NCBI GenBank assembly: GCA_002633025.1
Contig: NMRB01001335.1
Location: 1-64,000, forward strand
Length of the DNA: 64,000 nt
Direction: 5' to 3'
From: Notospermus geniculatus
Taxonomy: Eukaryota; Nemertea; Pilidiophora; Heteronemertea; Lineidae
In this document: piece after piece, positions 10,301 through 20,162 of the stretch
Numbering within the stretch: the stretch's first letter is position 1
Layout of the letters: each line of letters begins with the position of its first letter
The notes under the pieces: generated by a model
The model's database searches: none
What the model was told of the DNA's origin: nothing
The model's input: only the letters and a program-made list of their open reading frames with translations
Made by a program: the position numbers and the translations under genes

Positions 10301-12874
10301 TTCAATTAAGTGTTAATTACTGGCACCCAGACAAATCAGTCATCACCACACCATGGAGCATTCACTGGGAACCTAATCAACAGTCGCTGTATGTATTGTA
10401 TGGAGCGAGCTTGTACTCAATTGATTAGGTTCCCAGTGACCAGGTGAAGGCTATCAGGATTGCTTTTTCTTGTTTCCTTGCATAAAGTTTGCTATATGTA
10501 TTTTCCAAACCTATGTTTTTATTGTTTCAGAAAGGAGATGTGAACGCTCACCTTATTGCATGGAAAGAGAGTATAAAGGAAAAAATAGGCCTACCAGAAA
10601 TACCGAATAAATCATACAAAGGAGTAGCTGTCATTGACCAAGAGTGGTGGCTGGCTTCATGGGCCCTCATGCACAGCGGCTATGACCGTTACAGGAACGT
10701 ATCGCGTGCTGAGGTGGAGAAAGATGAAGGATGGAGCCAAGAAGAGATAGAGGAAGAGCTCCGAAAGGCAAACCCAAAATGGACCGAAAAAAGGATTAAA
10801 GGGCAGGCGAGAAGGAAGATTTCGGAGGAAGCCGAAAGACGGTTTGATCCTAAAGCAAGGTAAGCCTTAAAGCGAATGACTCTCGGGGTTTGTTTTGATT
10901 TTTGGTGGTACCTCTCATAGAGAATGAACCTATAGTCTCCAGGCAAAGCCGTGCTCCAGTCATAGGCAAAACCTGTGCAAATTTGCGAACGTGCACCTGG
11001 GGACGAGATTCCATTAAAAATTTGTTAAAATGGGTTAATGACAGTTTCAAATTCAGTAGGTCGAAATGTACATTTTGTACTATTCACATTGATGTCGAAG
11101 CTGTAGATTTTGCAGAATACGCCTCCGAAGTTTGGCTGTCTAATGCATTTCCCATTAAACTAAAATCATTCTTTCGCCTTTTTCTCAAAACGGCGCTTGA
11201 TTTGAGGACATGTCAACAAACAAATGTCAACAAACCCCGCGAGCCATTCGCTTTAAAGGAAATGGTCCCGTCAGTAGAAATTGGAACAAAGAATAATTTC
11301 TCGGCATGAAAATGTCACCGTTTCAAAACCTACAAATTCCTGTATTTGAGTGAGTTAGATCCGTCGACAGGCCTATATGCGCGGCTGACCGCCTCCTGAA
11401 TGGTGAAGCAATAAATAGAAAAGTCGTCTCCGAATATTTCTCAGATTTTCGACCCCAATCGGGGTCTTACTCAGGCGCTATATAGAAGAGATCCCAGATC
11501 TTCTATATAGCGCCTGAGGAAGACCCCGATTGGGGTCGAAAATTTGCGAAATATTCGGAGACGACTTTCTGATTTATTGTATACTGTGTGTCGTTTTTGT
11601 GGTTTTTTTTGAATATAAAGAGAGTGAAGCATACCAGTCGTAATGCATTTTATGGAATAATTATTCAAAAAGTTACATGTACATGTAGCACTAACTGGAT
11701 AGTTCCCCCCAATACCGCTCACAGTGTAGTGAAGTCGCCATGAATGGGAGCGGATGCGTTTGAAGCCAGTGGTACAAGTGGAGCAAACCGAAAACGCGGA
11801 ACGCCGTACCGCTGGGCTAGCGAGTTTGGTCGTGGCCATTCATCCAAGCATGATAAACCACATGCATCCTCTCAGACACCTAAACTCGTGTAGCTATGAC
11901 CCACTTGACGGTATTAGCTTATCACATCATACGGTGAGAACTAGACCGCCACCTTTGTTTGAAAGGTAGATTATATTTAATGAAATGGTCCATGGACCAT
12001 GTGCTCACCTGGGTGAATGTACCAGAAGAACAAATGACAAATTTTAAATCGAAATGTTTCAGGTCAAGGTAATCGTACGTGTACATGTACCAAGTCTCAC
12101 CATTTCCTCCAAGGTTAAATCATTACCAGTTTCACTCGAAATAAAATGTCGATTCCAGCTGGTGAAAGAATTATTAAAGATTCGTGGGTTTACAACAAAT
12201 AAATGTCTCACATAAAACATAAATCACAACACAAACTGAAAAAAAGACGTACTAAAACAGCTCTTCAGTCTGCCTTGGTAATATTTTTTCAGAGAATTCA
12301 TGGAGGCGACCATCAATAAAGGCAAGGAATTAATTCCAAATGGGATCTGGGGTTTTTACTTTTACCCTTACTGCCGCAACGCCGATCCTAAGAGGATACA
12401 CTGTCCAAAGGAGATGCAAGAAAAAAATGACGGGTTAGTTGTATTTTTTCTTGTTTTAATTCCAATTTGGAAGAAAACATATTTGTCAAAATCTTCAGTG
12501 ATTCCCGTCAAAGTTACTGCACCAGACACATAGGAAGCCACGGACTGGGGATGTCGTTTTTGATGTCGGGTTCTAAGGGATTGTGAACTCATTGCGCGTA
12601 TATATATATACGGCGTGAGGCTATTAAAAGATACCATTAAATGTGAGTACAATGAATGCGACAATTTTCCTATCATTTCAGAATATCTTGGTTGTTCAAG
12701 GCCGCCAATGCCCTTTTCCCTTCCGTCTATTTGTCAAAAAAAAATGCCCCTGCACGATACATCTACGGGAAGATAGAAGAAGCATTCAGGCTTGCAAACA
12801 AATTCTCATCACCCCGACAGGTGTGGGTGTATATAACACACAAATACAGACTCATCACAGAGTTCTACAAAAAA
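7305..12874 (+). CDS. hyaluronidase-like gene A (exons 1-4; exon 5 not visible)
   Basis: Exons 7305-7580, 10531-10859, 12293-12433 and 12682-12874 join in frame (939 nt, 313 codons) with GT-AG introns. Family: GH56 hyaluronidases, which hydrolyse hyaluronan or chondroitin outside cells. Residues 1-16 look like a signal peptide (MKILIMMLVFGAVLA). PFIAIWNAP and NGGIP in exon 1, IDQEWW in exon 2 (Asp128, Glu130 of the catalytic Asp-x-Glu), WGFYFYPYC in exon 3 and LFPSVYL in exon 4 follow the family order. Exon 2 is 15 nt longer than in the paralogs, an in-frame insertion holding TAGGCCTA. TTAA-flanked elements sit 10 and 7 bp after the starts of donors 1 and 2. No exon 5 is seen before gene B; it may lie in the gap 13357-14154 or be lost, so the copy may be defective. 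Confidence 0.85.
7591..7981. mobile_element. TTAA-flanked TIR element, GCGAATGGCTCGCGG family, copy 1
   Basis: Bounded by TTAA at 7591 and 7978. The ends AAAGTAGCGAATGGCTCGCG and GCGAGCCATTTGCTTT are inverted. About 390 bp, non-coding. It lies in intron 1 of gene A, 10 bp after the start of the donor GTGAGT (7581). Full copies are at 10867-11256 and 14747-15134. A TTAA target with duplication is typical of piggyBac-type transposition; that assignment is inference. Confidence 0.75.
8205..8300. mobile_element. partial GACCCCNNTTGGGGTC hairpin MITE
   Basis: It contains AAGACCCCGGTTGGGGTCGA next to AGTTCCACTTGAA and TCTAGAGTTTCAGATTGTAA. The same core occurs inverted at 22335-22420 and in the full hairpins at 11408-11582 and 21401-21634. 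Confidence 0.45.
8340..9800. repeat. GC-rich cluster of GTTTCCACT/GCGCGGAATTC hairpins in intron 1 of A
   Basis: Repeats of GGAGCGTTTTCGTGCGCGGA and GTCGATTCAATCCATTTTCA alternate with their complements. A clear unit is 9126-9275, bounded by AAGGCCTGTTTCCACTAGA and GTAGTGGAAACAGG. Open frames of up to 153 codons here are products of the GC-rich inverted repeats, not genes. Confidence 0.55.
9840..10480. repeat. inverted-repeat DNA in intron 1 of A
   Basis: AAAGTCTGGCAACATCTATC (near 9845) is mirrored by GATAGATGTTGCCAGACTTT (near 10059), with CTAATGGAATGCGGAAG and CTTCCGCATTCCATTAGG inside, giving a foldback of about 235 bp. A solo GTGACACC-TA end is at 10151-10160. ATTGATTAGGTTCCCAGTGA near 10420 mirrors TCACTGGGAACCTAATCAA near 10362. 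No gene is seen. Confidence 0.5.
10867..11256. mobile_element. TTAA-flanked GCGAATGGCTCGCGG element, copy 2
   Basis: TTAA at 10867 and 11253. It starts AAAGCGAATGACTCTCGGG and ends CCGCGAGCCATTCGCTTTAA. It inserted 7 bp after the start of the exon 2 donor of gene A (GTAAGC at 10860), the second copy of this family beside a donor in the same gene. Confidence 0.75.
11408..11582. mobile_element. hairpin MITE with GACCCCAATCGGGGTC core arms (intron 2 of A)
   Basis: GTCGTCTCCGAATATTTC and GAAATATTCGGAGACGAC are complementary ends. Inner arms carry CGACCCCAATCGGGGTCTT and its mirror, and the centre TTCTATATAGCGCCTGAG is also mirrored. A relative occupies intron 2 of gene B (21401-21634). Confidence 0.7.
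11975..12110. repeat. AAATGGTCCATGGACC dispersed repeat, copy 1
   Basis: GAAATGGTCCATGGACCATG followed by TGCTCACCTGGGTGAATGT and AACAAATGACAAAT. Further copies begin near 17150 and 29320. The 29320 copy continues into a long repeat with GACCTCTGTGACCTTGAAAA. Confidence 0.55.
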
Positions 12875-13356
12875 GTAAGTTACATGTAGAGTTACACAGT
12901 AAGAAATCTCGATCCCTCCCTGCAGACCGCATCCTTTCAGCGGGTGATCCACTGTTGCGATTTTGGTCAGTGGCAGGTCGGCGACGGGCTTGCGCTGAGG
13001 ATGCCGCAAACACGTCCGGCCGACCGCAGGAGGAGCAGTCGATCAGGTCTTGCGGCATTATCGCCGGCAGGATTGCGCCAAAATTCTTCCCTTTCGGCTA
13101 TGGAAATCCGTGTCGGTGGTGGGTTGCGGTGATATCAAACATGTCTGATTTTGTCACAGACCGCATGCTCGCTTCAGTTTGTTATCCAATCAGATCAAGC
13201 CATTTCTTCACGTGACTTCATTACACATGGCGCGCACTATGGCACGGGGAAGCCAATGCTTTTGTGGCTTTTGCTGAAGACGGGTGCCGAAAAGAAAAGA
13301 CCCATTTTTCTTCTGGTATGGAGCATGCGTAAATCGCAACGGTGGATAAGGTTCCC

Positions 13357-14154
13357 NNNNNNNNNNNNNNNNNNNNNNNNNNNNNNNNNNNNNNNNNNNN
13401 NNNNNNNNNNNNNNNNNNNNNNNNNNNNNNNNNNNNNNNNNNNNNNNNNNNNNNNNNNNNNNNNNNNNNNNNNNNNNNNNNNNNNNNNNNNNNNNNNNNN
13501 NNNNNNNNNNNNNNNNNNNNNNNNNNNNNNNNNNNNNNNNNNNNNNNNNNNNNNNNNNNNNNNNNNNNNNNNNNNNNNNNNNNNNNNNNNNNNNNNNNNN
13601 NNNNNNNNNNNNNNNNNNNNNNNNNNNNNNNNNNNNNNNNNNNNNNNNNNNNNNNNNNNNNNNNNNNNNNNNNNNNNNNNNNNNNNNNNNNNNNNNNNNN
13701 NNNNNNNNNNNNNNNNNNNNNNNNNNNNNNNNNNNNNNNNNNNNNNNNNNNNNNNNNNNNNNNNNNNNNNNNNNNNNNNNNNNNNNNNNNNNNNNNNNNN
13801 NNNNNNNNNNNNNNNNNNNNNNNNNNNNNNNNNNNNNNNNNNNNNNNNNNNNNNNNNNNNNNNNNNNNNNNNNNNNNNNNNNNNNNNNNNNNNNNNNNNN
13901 NNNNNNNNNNNNNNNNNNNNNNNNNNNNNNNNNNNNNNNNNNNNNNNNNNNNNNNNNNNNNNNNNNNNNNNNNNNNNNNNNNNNNNNNNNNNNNNNNNNN
14001 NNNNNNNNNNNNNNNNNNNNNNNNNNNNNNNNNNNNNNNNNNNNNNNNNNNNNNNNNNNNNNNNNNNNNNNNNNNNNNNNNNNNNNNNNNNNNNNNNNNN
14101 NNNNNNNNNNNNNNNNNNNNNNNNNNNNNNNNNNNNNNNNNNNNNNNNNNNNNN
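13357..14154. other. assembly gap (Ns)
   Basis: A run of 798 Ns. It is the most likely place for the missing exon 5 and 3' flank of gene A, because the following 6 kb lack them. Confidence 0.95.
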
Positions 14155-14746
14155 CTGCGAGGTGCTGTTTTTGACGCGATGAAAACGATGAATTTTTCAG
14201 TTTTCGTGCGTAGGCAACGTCCACTGCCATTGTTCCCTTCTATTGTTTGGACTCTGACCATTGTACAAGGGAAGTGCTGACTGCACACGGAAATTACCGA
14301 AGATTAGATCGGCTTTTTCCGACCATCGTGCGGCGTTATTAGCCTATTGTCCCCCTAATCACTTTAGCAAACAGCGGAACGATGATTGTACTGTTTGATG
14401 TGGGGTCCGTGTTCGCTCCTTCTCAATAATACCTCCATGGTAGAGTAGAGATAGACGAACAGGTTATTATTAACAACTTTTACCGCTGATTGGTCCATTA
14501 CCGTCACGTGACCACGAGATTTCAGACATATCGGAAGGTTGAATTAAGCACGTTGGACGAAACGTCATCCACTTGCAAAAGCAGCCATTTATGTCATGTG
14601 ACCAACTGCAATTCTATCCACAATGCATTGTACTATGCATTGTATCACAGACAAAACGACGTAGAGATCGAGACGTTCGTAGAGTAATGAGGAACCTAGC
14701 TCAATAGGTGTCACTAGTGGTTAAATCTATTGAATTGAAAGGAACA

Positions 14747-15134
14747 TTAAAGCGAATGGCTCGCGCGGTTTGTTTACATTTTTGGTGGTACCTTCCATGG
14801 AGAGTGAACCTAGCCTCCAGGCAAAGCCGTGCTCCAGCCATATGCAACACCTGCGCAAATATGCGAACGTAAACACTGGGTACGAGGTTCCATTAAAAAT
14901 TTGTTAAAATGGGTTAATGACGTTTTCAAATTTAGTCGGTCAAGATGCACATTTTGTACTATTCCCATTGATTTTGAAGCGGCAGATTTTGCAGAATACG
15001 CCTCCGAAGTTTGGCTGTCTAATGCATTTCCATTAAACTAAAATCCTTCTTTTGCCTTTTTCTCAAAATGGTGCTTGATATCGAGGACCAACTGTCATGG
15101 CGCCACAACAAACCCCGCGAGCCATTCGCTTTAA
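14747..15134. mobile_element. TTAA-flanked GCGAATGGCTCGCGG element, copy 3
   Basis: TTAA at 14747 and 15131, with ends AAAGCGAATGGCTCGCGCGG and GCGAGCCATTCGCTT. It is inserted into the GGTGTCAC element. The partial copy at 2496 lacks it. Confidence 0.75.
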
Positions 15135-15211
15135 GGTCCTGATCAACTTCCAACACAAAAAAGACATCCATTGTATAGGACCTGATTACTGTGTGCTGCT
15201 CTCTACCATAG

Positions 15212-15370
15212 TTAGGCGGGTGACAGACTGGCGCGTACGCGGCGCGTCATGTAGGCGTTTCGCCAATCAGATTCTTCGGTAGGTGTTGCGGTCCGTGTTA
15301 CCGTCTACCTGATTGGTTGAACGCTTTCCCGACGCGTTGCTTACGCGCTAGTCTGTCACCGCCTTTAGGA
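15212..15370. mobile_element. hairpin MITE (GGTGACAGACTGGCGCG ends)
   Basis: The arms GGTGACAGACTGGCGCGTAC and GCGCTAGTCTGTCACCGCC are complementary, as are GCCAATCAGATTCTTCGGTA and CCGTCTACCTGATTGGTTGA in part. A half copy lies in the 3' flank of gene B at about 23636-23745. Confidence 0.65.
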
Positions 15371-16565
15371 TCCCCATAGAGCGGAACAAAACTGCTGGCT
15401 GCGCGAGAGAATGACTATCAAAGGGATATAATGGAGTTCTCCATTTGGTCACATGATGACTTATAGAACAGAGGTGACACCTATAGAGGCTCATTGTTTG
15501 AGAGAAGCGGTTCGCCAAGCACGGCCAACCACACCTTAAATCGTCGTGAATGGCGTGTGTGTACTATAAGTTCAAACCAACGCATATTCTCGCGTGGTCT
15601 GCTTCACCGTGGATATCCCATTTGAGGTGGATATTTCAGAATTGGTTCCTTTTGATGGAATAGCCCCAAAATCTAAAACATGTCAGGGTAATCACTCTAC
15701 ATTGTATATAGAAAGGCCTGCCAAGAACCGGGGACTGTGCCGCTGAGATCACGTGATTCAATTTGACCAACCGGAAGCCGTCCTCGAAAATAACCACGAA
15801 AATTTCTGAAAAAATCTTTAAAAATTCGACGCCGGTATTAAATAATTCGAATTTCTTTATTCAGGACAGGCTTTGACCCCAAATGATTTGAATATATGCA
15901 ACAATAGTCAATAGATTACATTTGTTTTTTGTGTACACTCATGGCCAAAAATAAATGGACAGCAGTTTATCTTGAATATCTCCAAACCAATGGGGTGAAG
16001 AAAATTGGTCCCAACATATGTAGTAGCAAATTTTCCTGGCTATCTAATTGTATCAGCGTTGAAAAATTCTGCTGAAAGACGCATTTGACAGAAGCAATTT
16101 TGTAAAGGCATGTTTTTTGCTACTTTTTTATTTGCACGATTTCATTCAAAATTTTTAGATTAGGCCTACTGTGTCCTAATCATCGAGTCCTTTGCTTTCA
16201 TAATTAACAATCCTTTGCGTCCAAATTGGTCGTTATCCAGATCATTTCCATTCATATCTGTTTTATTTATTGACGAAAACTTGAGGCCAGGTATCGACCA
16301 CCCCAGTCAGAATACACAAGTATTTCCTGGCTCTATTTGCAAACATCCGGAGACCGGCTGTTGGGGCGGGTCACGACTTCAGCGAGAGAGTTGGCCTCCA
16401 ACAGTGAATTTTCCCTGGAGTGGATTTTCAAAGCCTACATTTACCATGGAGGAGGTCCATGCATGTACAGGCATTGACTGATGTTTATATACACCAAGAA
16501 TCCGGAAATGTAAGACCAGAGTGCTCCGCCCCTACCAGTCAATGAGGATGGCGTAATTTTTTTAT

Positions 16566-16884
16566 CCCGACAGGTCGGCGCTGCGAGCGATGTGACCTGA
16601 GCGACGTCATTGACGTCATTTTAGGTGTTGACGTTGCGTCATGAGAAAATGACCTGTACATTTTTCTACAGAAATAATGACACAAAAACGTTGCTATTAT
16701 CGCCATCGTGTCTCTTATTTTAAGAAAAAACGTAATGAGATTAAAAGAAAATTTCATCTGCTACACGATGATGTAAGTTTTACTGTCGGGTGACCAAAAC
16801 AAACGGGTTATTTTCATGCCAGAAATAAATGAAAATAACGTTAGAAAAACGACATTTTGGTCACAACGCTCGCAGCGACGCCGT
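16566..16884. mobile_element. TIR element, GGCGCTGCGAGCG family, medium form
   Basis: GACAGGTCGGCGCTGCGAGC at the left faces CGCTCGCAGCGACGCC at the right. Inside are TGACGTCATTTTAGGTGTTG and AATGAGATTAAAAGAAAATT, which recur in opposite orientation inside the larger element at 38835-39689. Confidence 0.6.
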
Positions 16885-17240
16885 GTGGTGCTAGTACTAC
16901 GCCGTCCTCATTCATATTCATCATATCCTGTGATCACGCCCACTTATTTCTATGGCTGCACTCGTAATAAGACCTAACAATGTGGGACTATTGAAGTCCA
17001 TAACTGGCCATTGAAAGAGCCCAGTTGTCAGAATGATGTCTATTGATGATTTGTGAAATAAACAAGCCCCCCCCCCCGTATTCTCCTTTGAGTTCCACTC
17101 ACTTGGGAAAGGCATGTAAAAGTAGCAAAGGCATAAGAGAAATCCAGAAATGAAATGGTCCATGGACCATGTGCTCACCCGTTTTGAATTTGAAAAACAC
17201 ATATTTCACAAAAATTTCCCACAGATTTTTCAGATTTGTG

Positions 17241-17499
17241 TTAGAGGTGTGTTTTTATGTATTTCGAGGCAGTTTACAATACAATAGCAAGAGGAGGGAG
17301 GTACTGGAANATCTGCTGTCTGCGTGCTGCGCATTGGCGCCGCTACGCGGCGTTCCGGGAACGTTGCGTCTAGTTTAGGTTTTATCGCCTTAACTTTTTT
17401 TGCACTTTCTTACCGTAAAGGCCCACTGTGTTAGAGGTGTGTTTTTATGTATTTCGAGGCAGTTTACAATACAATAGCAAGAGGAGGGAGGTACTGGAA
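17241..17499 (+). repeat. 70-bp direct repeat flanking a single N (17310)
   Basis: TTAGAGGTGTGTTTTTATG through GGGAGGTACTGGAA occurs at 17241-17309 and again at 17431-17499. The first copy runs straight into an N. This pattern is typical of an unmerged contig overlap and is probably an assembly artefact. Confidence 0.6.
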
Positions 17500-17559
17500 C
17501 AGCCAGCCTCCACAGAAGCGACCGATTAGCTCAGGGCATAAGGGAGGCAATGGCCGAGT

Positions 17560-17930
17560 GAAGTGAGCCGAGTCTCAGGATGCGGGGCAGTGACTTCGCG
17601 GAGAGTGACCGACCAATCAAAATCGAACAGATTCGCAGCAGAATCGAACTACTGTATACATTGTATCATGGGCACAAAATCAAATAGAACCAGATGCTCA
17701 AGGAGGACTATCACAAATAAACGAACAATGAATATCCAGATAACAGCTGGCAACTGAACCAATCATAATTTTGGTTGAAGGGAAATGAAATTCACCTGAT
17801 CGGAAGCCGAATTGTGCAAGGCGTGAGAGGAACACGGAAACAATCCGAGGGAGGTGGGCCTCGGACGATAACAACAGAGATCTATATTTGTGTTTGATCA
17901 GAACAAAAGCGTACAAGCAACAGGTGCAGT
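17560..17930. repeat. dispersed repeat (GACCAATCAAAATCGAA type), copy 2
   Basis: Same motif order as 5460-6005 and 56160-56700, including CCAGATAACAGCTGGCAACT and GGCCTCGGACGATAACAA. Non-coding. Confidence 0.5.
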
Positions 17931-17952
17931 AGCGGGTCAGTGACCGACCAAT

Positions 17953-18054
17953 CAGGACCCATGTCCCGAAGCCGTCGTAAGGTTAACGATGTCGTTACGC
18001 TATGCATTTTTCCAGTTCGTTAACCTAACGACGGCTTCGGGAACATGGGCCCTG
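17953..18054. mobile_element. palindromic MITE (CCCATGTCCCGAAGCCGTCG)
   Basis: CCCGAAGCCGTCGTAAGGTT and AACCTAACGACGGCTTCGGG are complementary, with CAGGACCCATG and CATGGGCCCTG as ends. About 100 bp. Confidence 0.7.
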
Positions 18055-18204
18055 AATTGTTTAGAGAAACCAGCAGCATTTTGGGGCGAAATTTGAATAC
18101 GAGAATGCGTGCATCACTCGCGCATACGCAGGGAGCAAGCGCCGGTGGGAACAGTCTGTCTGGTGTTTGGGTTGAATGTCGAAGCACGAGTGAGCGAGAG
18201 AGCG

Positions 18205-18235
18205 TTGTTTGTTTGTTTGTTTGTTTGTTTGTTTG

Positions 18236-18318
<83 letters not shown>
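18205..18318. repeat. compound microsatellite (TTTG)n (GTGC)n (GT)n
   Basis: Successive runs of GTTT, GTGC and GT units. The preceding 60 bp (GTCTGTCTGGTG..GAGAGCGTTGTTTG) recur at 54816-54880, where a similar GT run leads into a gap. Cys/Val-rich and Thr/His-rich open frames here are artefacts. Confidence 0.9.
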
Positions 18319-18321
<3 letters not shown>

Positions 18322-18599
18322 GCGCGCGCGCGCTGTGTTGGTGTATGTTTGTGTGGGGACGTTTCAAGTACATTACTTTCATAGTTTCGTCCAGTATGCA
18401 ATACCTCCACAGTAACTACGGTGACAGGCCCAGGAATTATTAAAAACCTCGAAAACTGCTTTTTGTCTGAAATCATATATCGACAGTTGAAAGACTTGAT
18501 TATGTTTGTACTTACATGTCATGTTGACGTGTTGGACTTGGACCATGTACATGTATTCTTTAAAGACCGACTTGCTGTAGAGTCAGGCCTGTCCAGTTA

Positions 18600-18960
18600 C
18601 TAGCTCCATCACTTTCAAGAGGACTTCCTATCTCATAATGTATGTTTACAATAACCAGCAGTAGAAAGCGTGGGGCAGCTGATGGGCCACAGATGATCCG
18701 AGTCTCAGTCAAGAGAACTCCAAATCTCTTGACCAATGTTTAGAACAACCATCAGGAGAAAGCATGGAACAGCTGAGGGGCAGCAGATGTTTCCACCCCT
18801 TTCAATTCAAATTGATTTCATCAGTGATACATGTGTGAAGCCCTCTTGGAATTTCAAAGGGAGTGAATTTCATTGGATATTCAGAATTAGGCTTGATGGG
18901 ACCGGTGTGAAAGGAATGATACTCCGAGGAATCATGTCCAAGTTACAATAGTCTGCTCTT
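18600..18960. repeat. TTCAAGAGGACTTCC dispersed repeat, copy 2
   Basis: It contains GGCAGCAGATGTTTCCACCC and TTTCAATTCAAATTGATTTC, then AAGCCCTCTTGGAATTTCAA. Other copies are near 3365, 24870, 35795, 45478, 47085 and 54440. Several follow the 24-bp minisatellite, so it belongs to a larger composite repeat. Confidence 0.6.
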
Positions 18961-19565
18961 GCAGGTTAATGTATATGTATGCATTTATTTATAATTTATT
19001 TATTATATAATTTATTTATTATAATGACAAGGAATTTACATAAATTACAAAACAACTACAAAATGATCAACGATACCAAATTCCCCAGTCCTTCCCGGGC
19101 TTATTTGTGACTAGGTTTTAAGGTTCATTACTATCGGATGGTCTACTAAAAACAATTTTTCTCTGTTGCCATATTACACTAACAAACTTTGCCAGTTTAA
19201 TTTGGAAATTGGTCGTTCTTTGCAAAAAAGGAAGGGTTCTCATTTTCTACATACTCAAAAAAATTTTTCCTCTCATCATCATAAGCTGGACATACACATA
19301 CAGAATGTATTTCATCTTCACTACCAGTTCCACATTGTCTAATTCGCATTTCTGCAGGTACACCGGTAAAACGACTAACTTTATTTGTAAAGGCAAAACA
19401 CCGCAGCGCAATTGCGCTAAAAATGATCTCTGAAACTTAGTCAGATTAGAGGTTACATAATTCTCAATACAGAATTCTATTCTGATTTAAACAGTACGTA
19501 TGTCCTCCCCGCAACCAAGTATCACCCTTATATTAGGCGAATGGTCCTGCTTACCATAGGAGTAT

Positions 19566-19829
19566 ATAAAGGGAGTAAGAAATAAAAGTGGAACATAAGA
19601 AGTGGGAAATTTTGGAATTTTTTGCGAATTTTTCAATTTCTCAAATTGGGGGAATTTTTTCCATTTTGAGAAATATCGGCCGAAAAATCAGACAAAATGT
19701 CATGTCATTTTAAGAAAACTTCTCACAATGGGAAAAAATTCGTTCCCAATTTGAGAAATTGAAAAATTTGAAAAAAAATTCTAAATTTCCCACTTATTAT
19801 TTTCCACTTTTATTTCTTACTCCCTTATA
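19566..19829. mobile_element. AT-rich foldback element
   Basis: AAGGGAGTAAGAAATAAAAG at the left is mirrored by TTTTATTTCTTACTCCCTT at the right. Inner arms AAGTGGGAAATTTTGGAATT and AATTCTAAATTTCCCACTT also pair. No coding capacity. Confidence 0.65.
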
Positions 19830-20019
19830 TCCGAATTACCCGTTGATGAATAAAACCGGGCATGGATTTTTCAGGCTGAAAGCAGTATTGGTCGGTGGCA
19901 GGCGTTTCAGTGCTGTCGGATAACATAGGCCGACTTTGTCGAAAGCATCATTATGGGCGGACTGATTTTCTGCGTTGATAGTGGTCGAGGCCAGATGCTG
20001 AAGAGAGTTGACTTTCATT

Positions 20020-20162
20020 GTTTGTGGTCCAGGCATCCCAACTGAATCAACTGATCTCCAGTCCATGTTCCTCAAATAGGCCTACCCATCTGCTTTCCTG
20101 GCATTGCCTGGATGACATTCAGAAGTTGCGATCCACAACAGGTCGTAGGCCTACCTTCCAAA
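20020..20162 (+). promoter_or_regulatory. promoter and 5'UTR block of gene B
   Basis: Conserved CATCCCAACTGAATCAAC (the E-box core is changed to CAACTG), TATA-like TCAAATAGGCC (20072), and GGCATTGCCTGGATGACAT. Just before the ATG, TAGGCCTA (20146-20153) occurs where A has only TA and H has TAC. Confidence 0.55.

Larger units (their letters stand above)
14707..15481. mobile_element. TA-flanked element with GGTGTCAC..GTGACACC ends
   Basis: TA (14705-14706) then GGTGTCACTAGTGG at the left, and GAGGTGACACC then TA (15482-15483) at the right. It contains a nested TTAA element (14747-15134) and a hairpin (15212-15370). A partial copy at 2496 and a solo right end at 10158 share the termini. The TA may belong to a longer conserved terminus, because two copies also share CTCAA outside it, so the exact boundary is uncertain. 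Confidence 0.5.
12900..20018. other. region between exon 4 of A and gene B, no gene recognised
   Basis: It holds a GC-rich block with GGTGATCCACTGTTGCGATT (near 12945, related to the hairpin at 29052), a 798-base N gap, and nested TA- and TTAA-flanked elements at 14707-15481. It also has dispersed repeats, the (GTGC)n/(GT)n microsatellite near 18240 and an AT-rich inverted repeat near 19566. From about 15500 to 16560 and 18950 to 19560 I see only AT-rich DNA with no coding signal. The final exon and 3' blocks of gene A are not found outside the gap. Confidence 0.5.

Noticed and set aside
12643-13215. 190-codon frame overlapping exon 4 of gene A
   Set aside because: It is in a different frame from the conserved exon (12682-12874), which matches the paralogs in length, phase and sequence.
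18020-18476. Open frames of Thr-His-Ala and Cys-Val repeats
   Set aside because: Pure translation of the (GTGC)n and (GT)n microsatellite.
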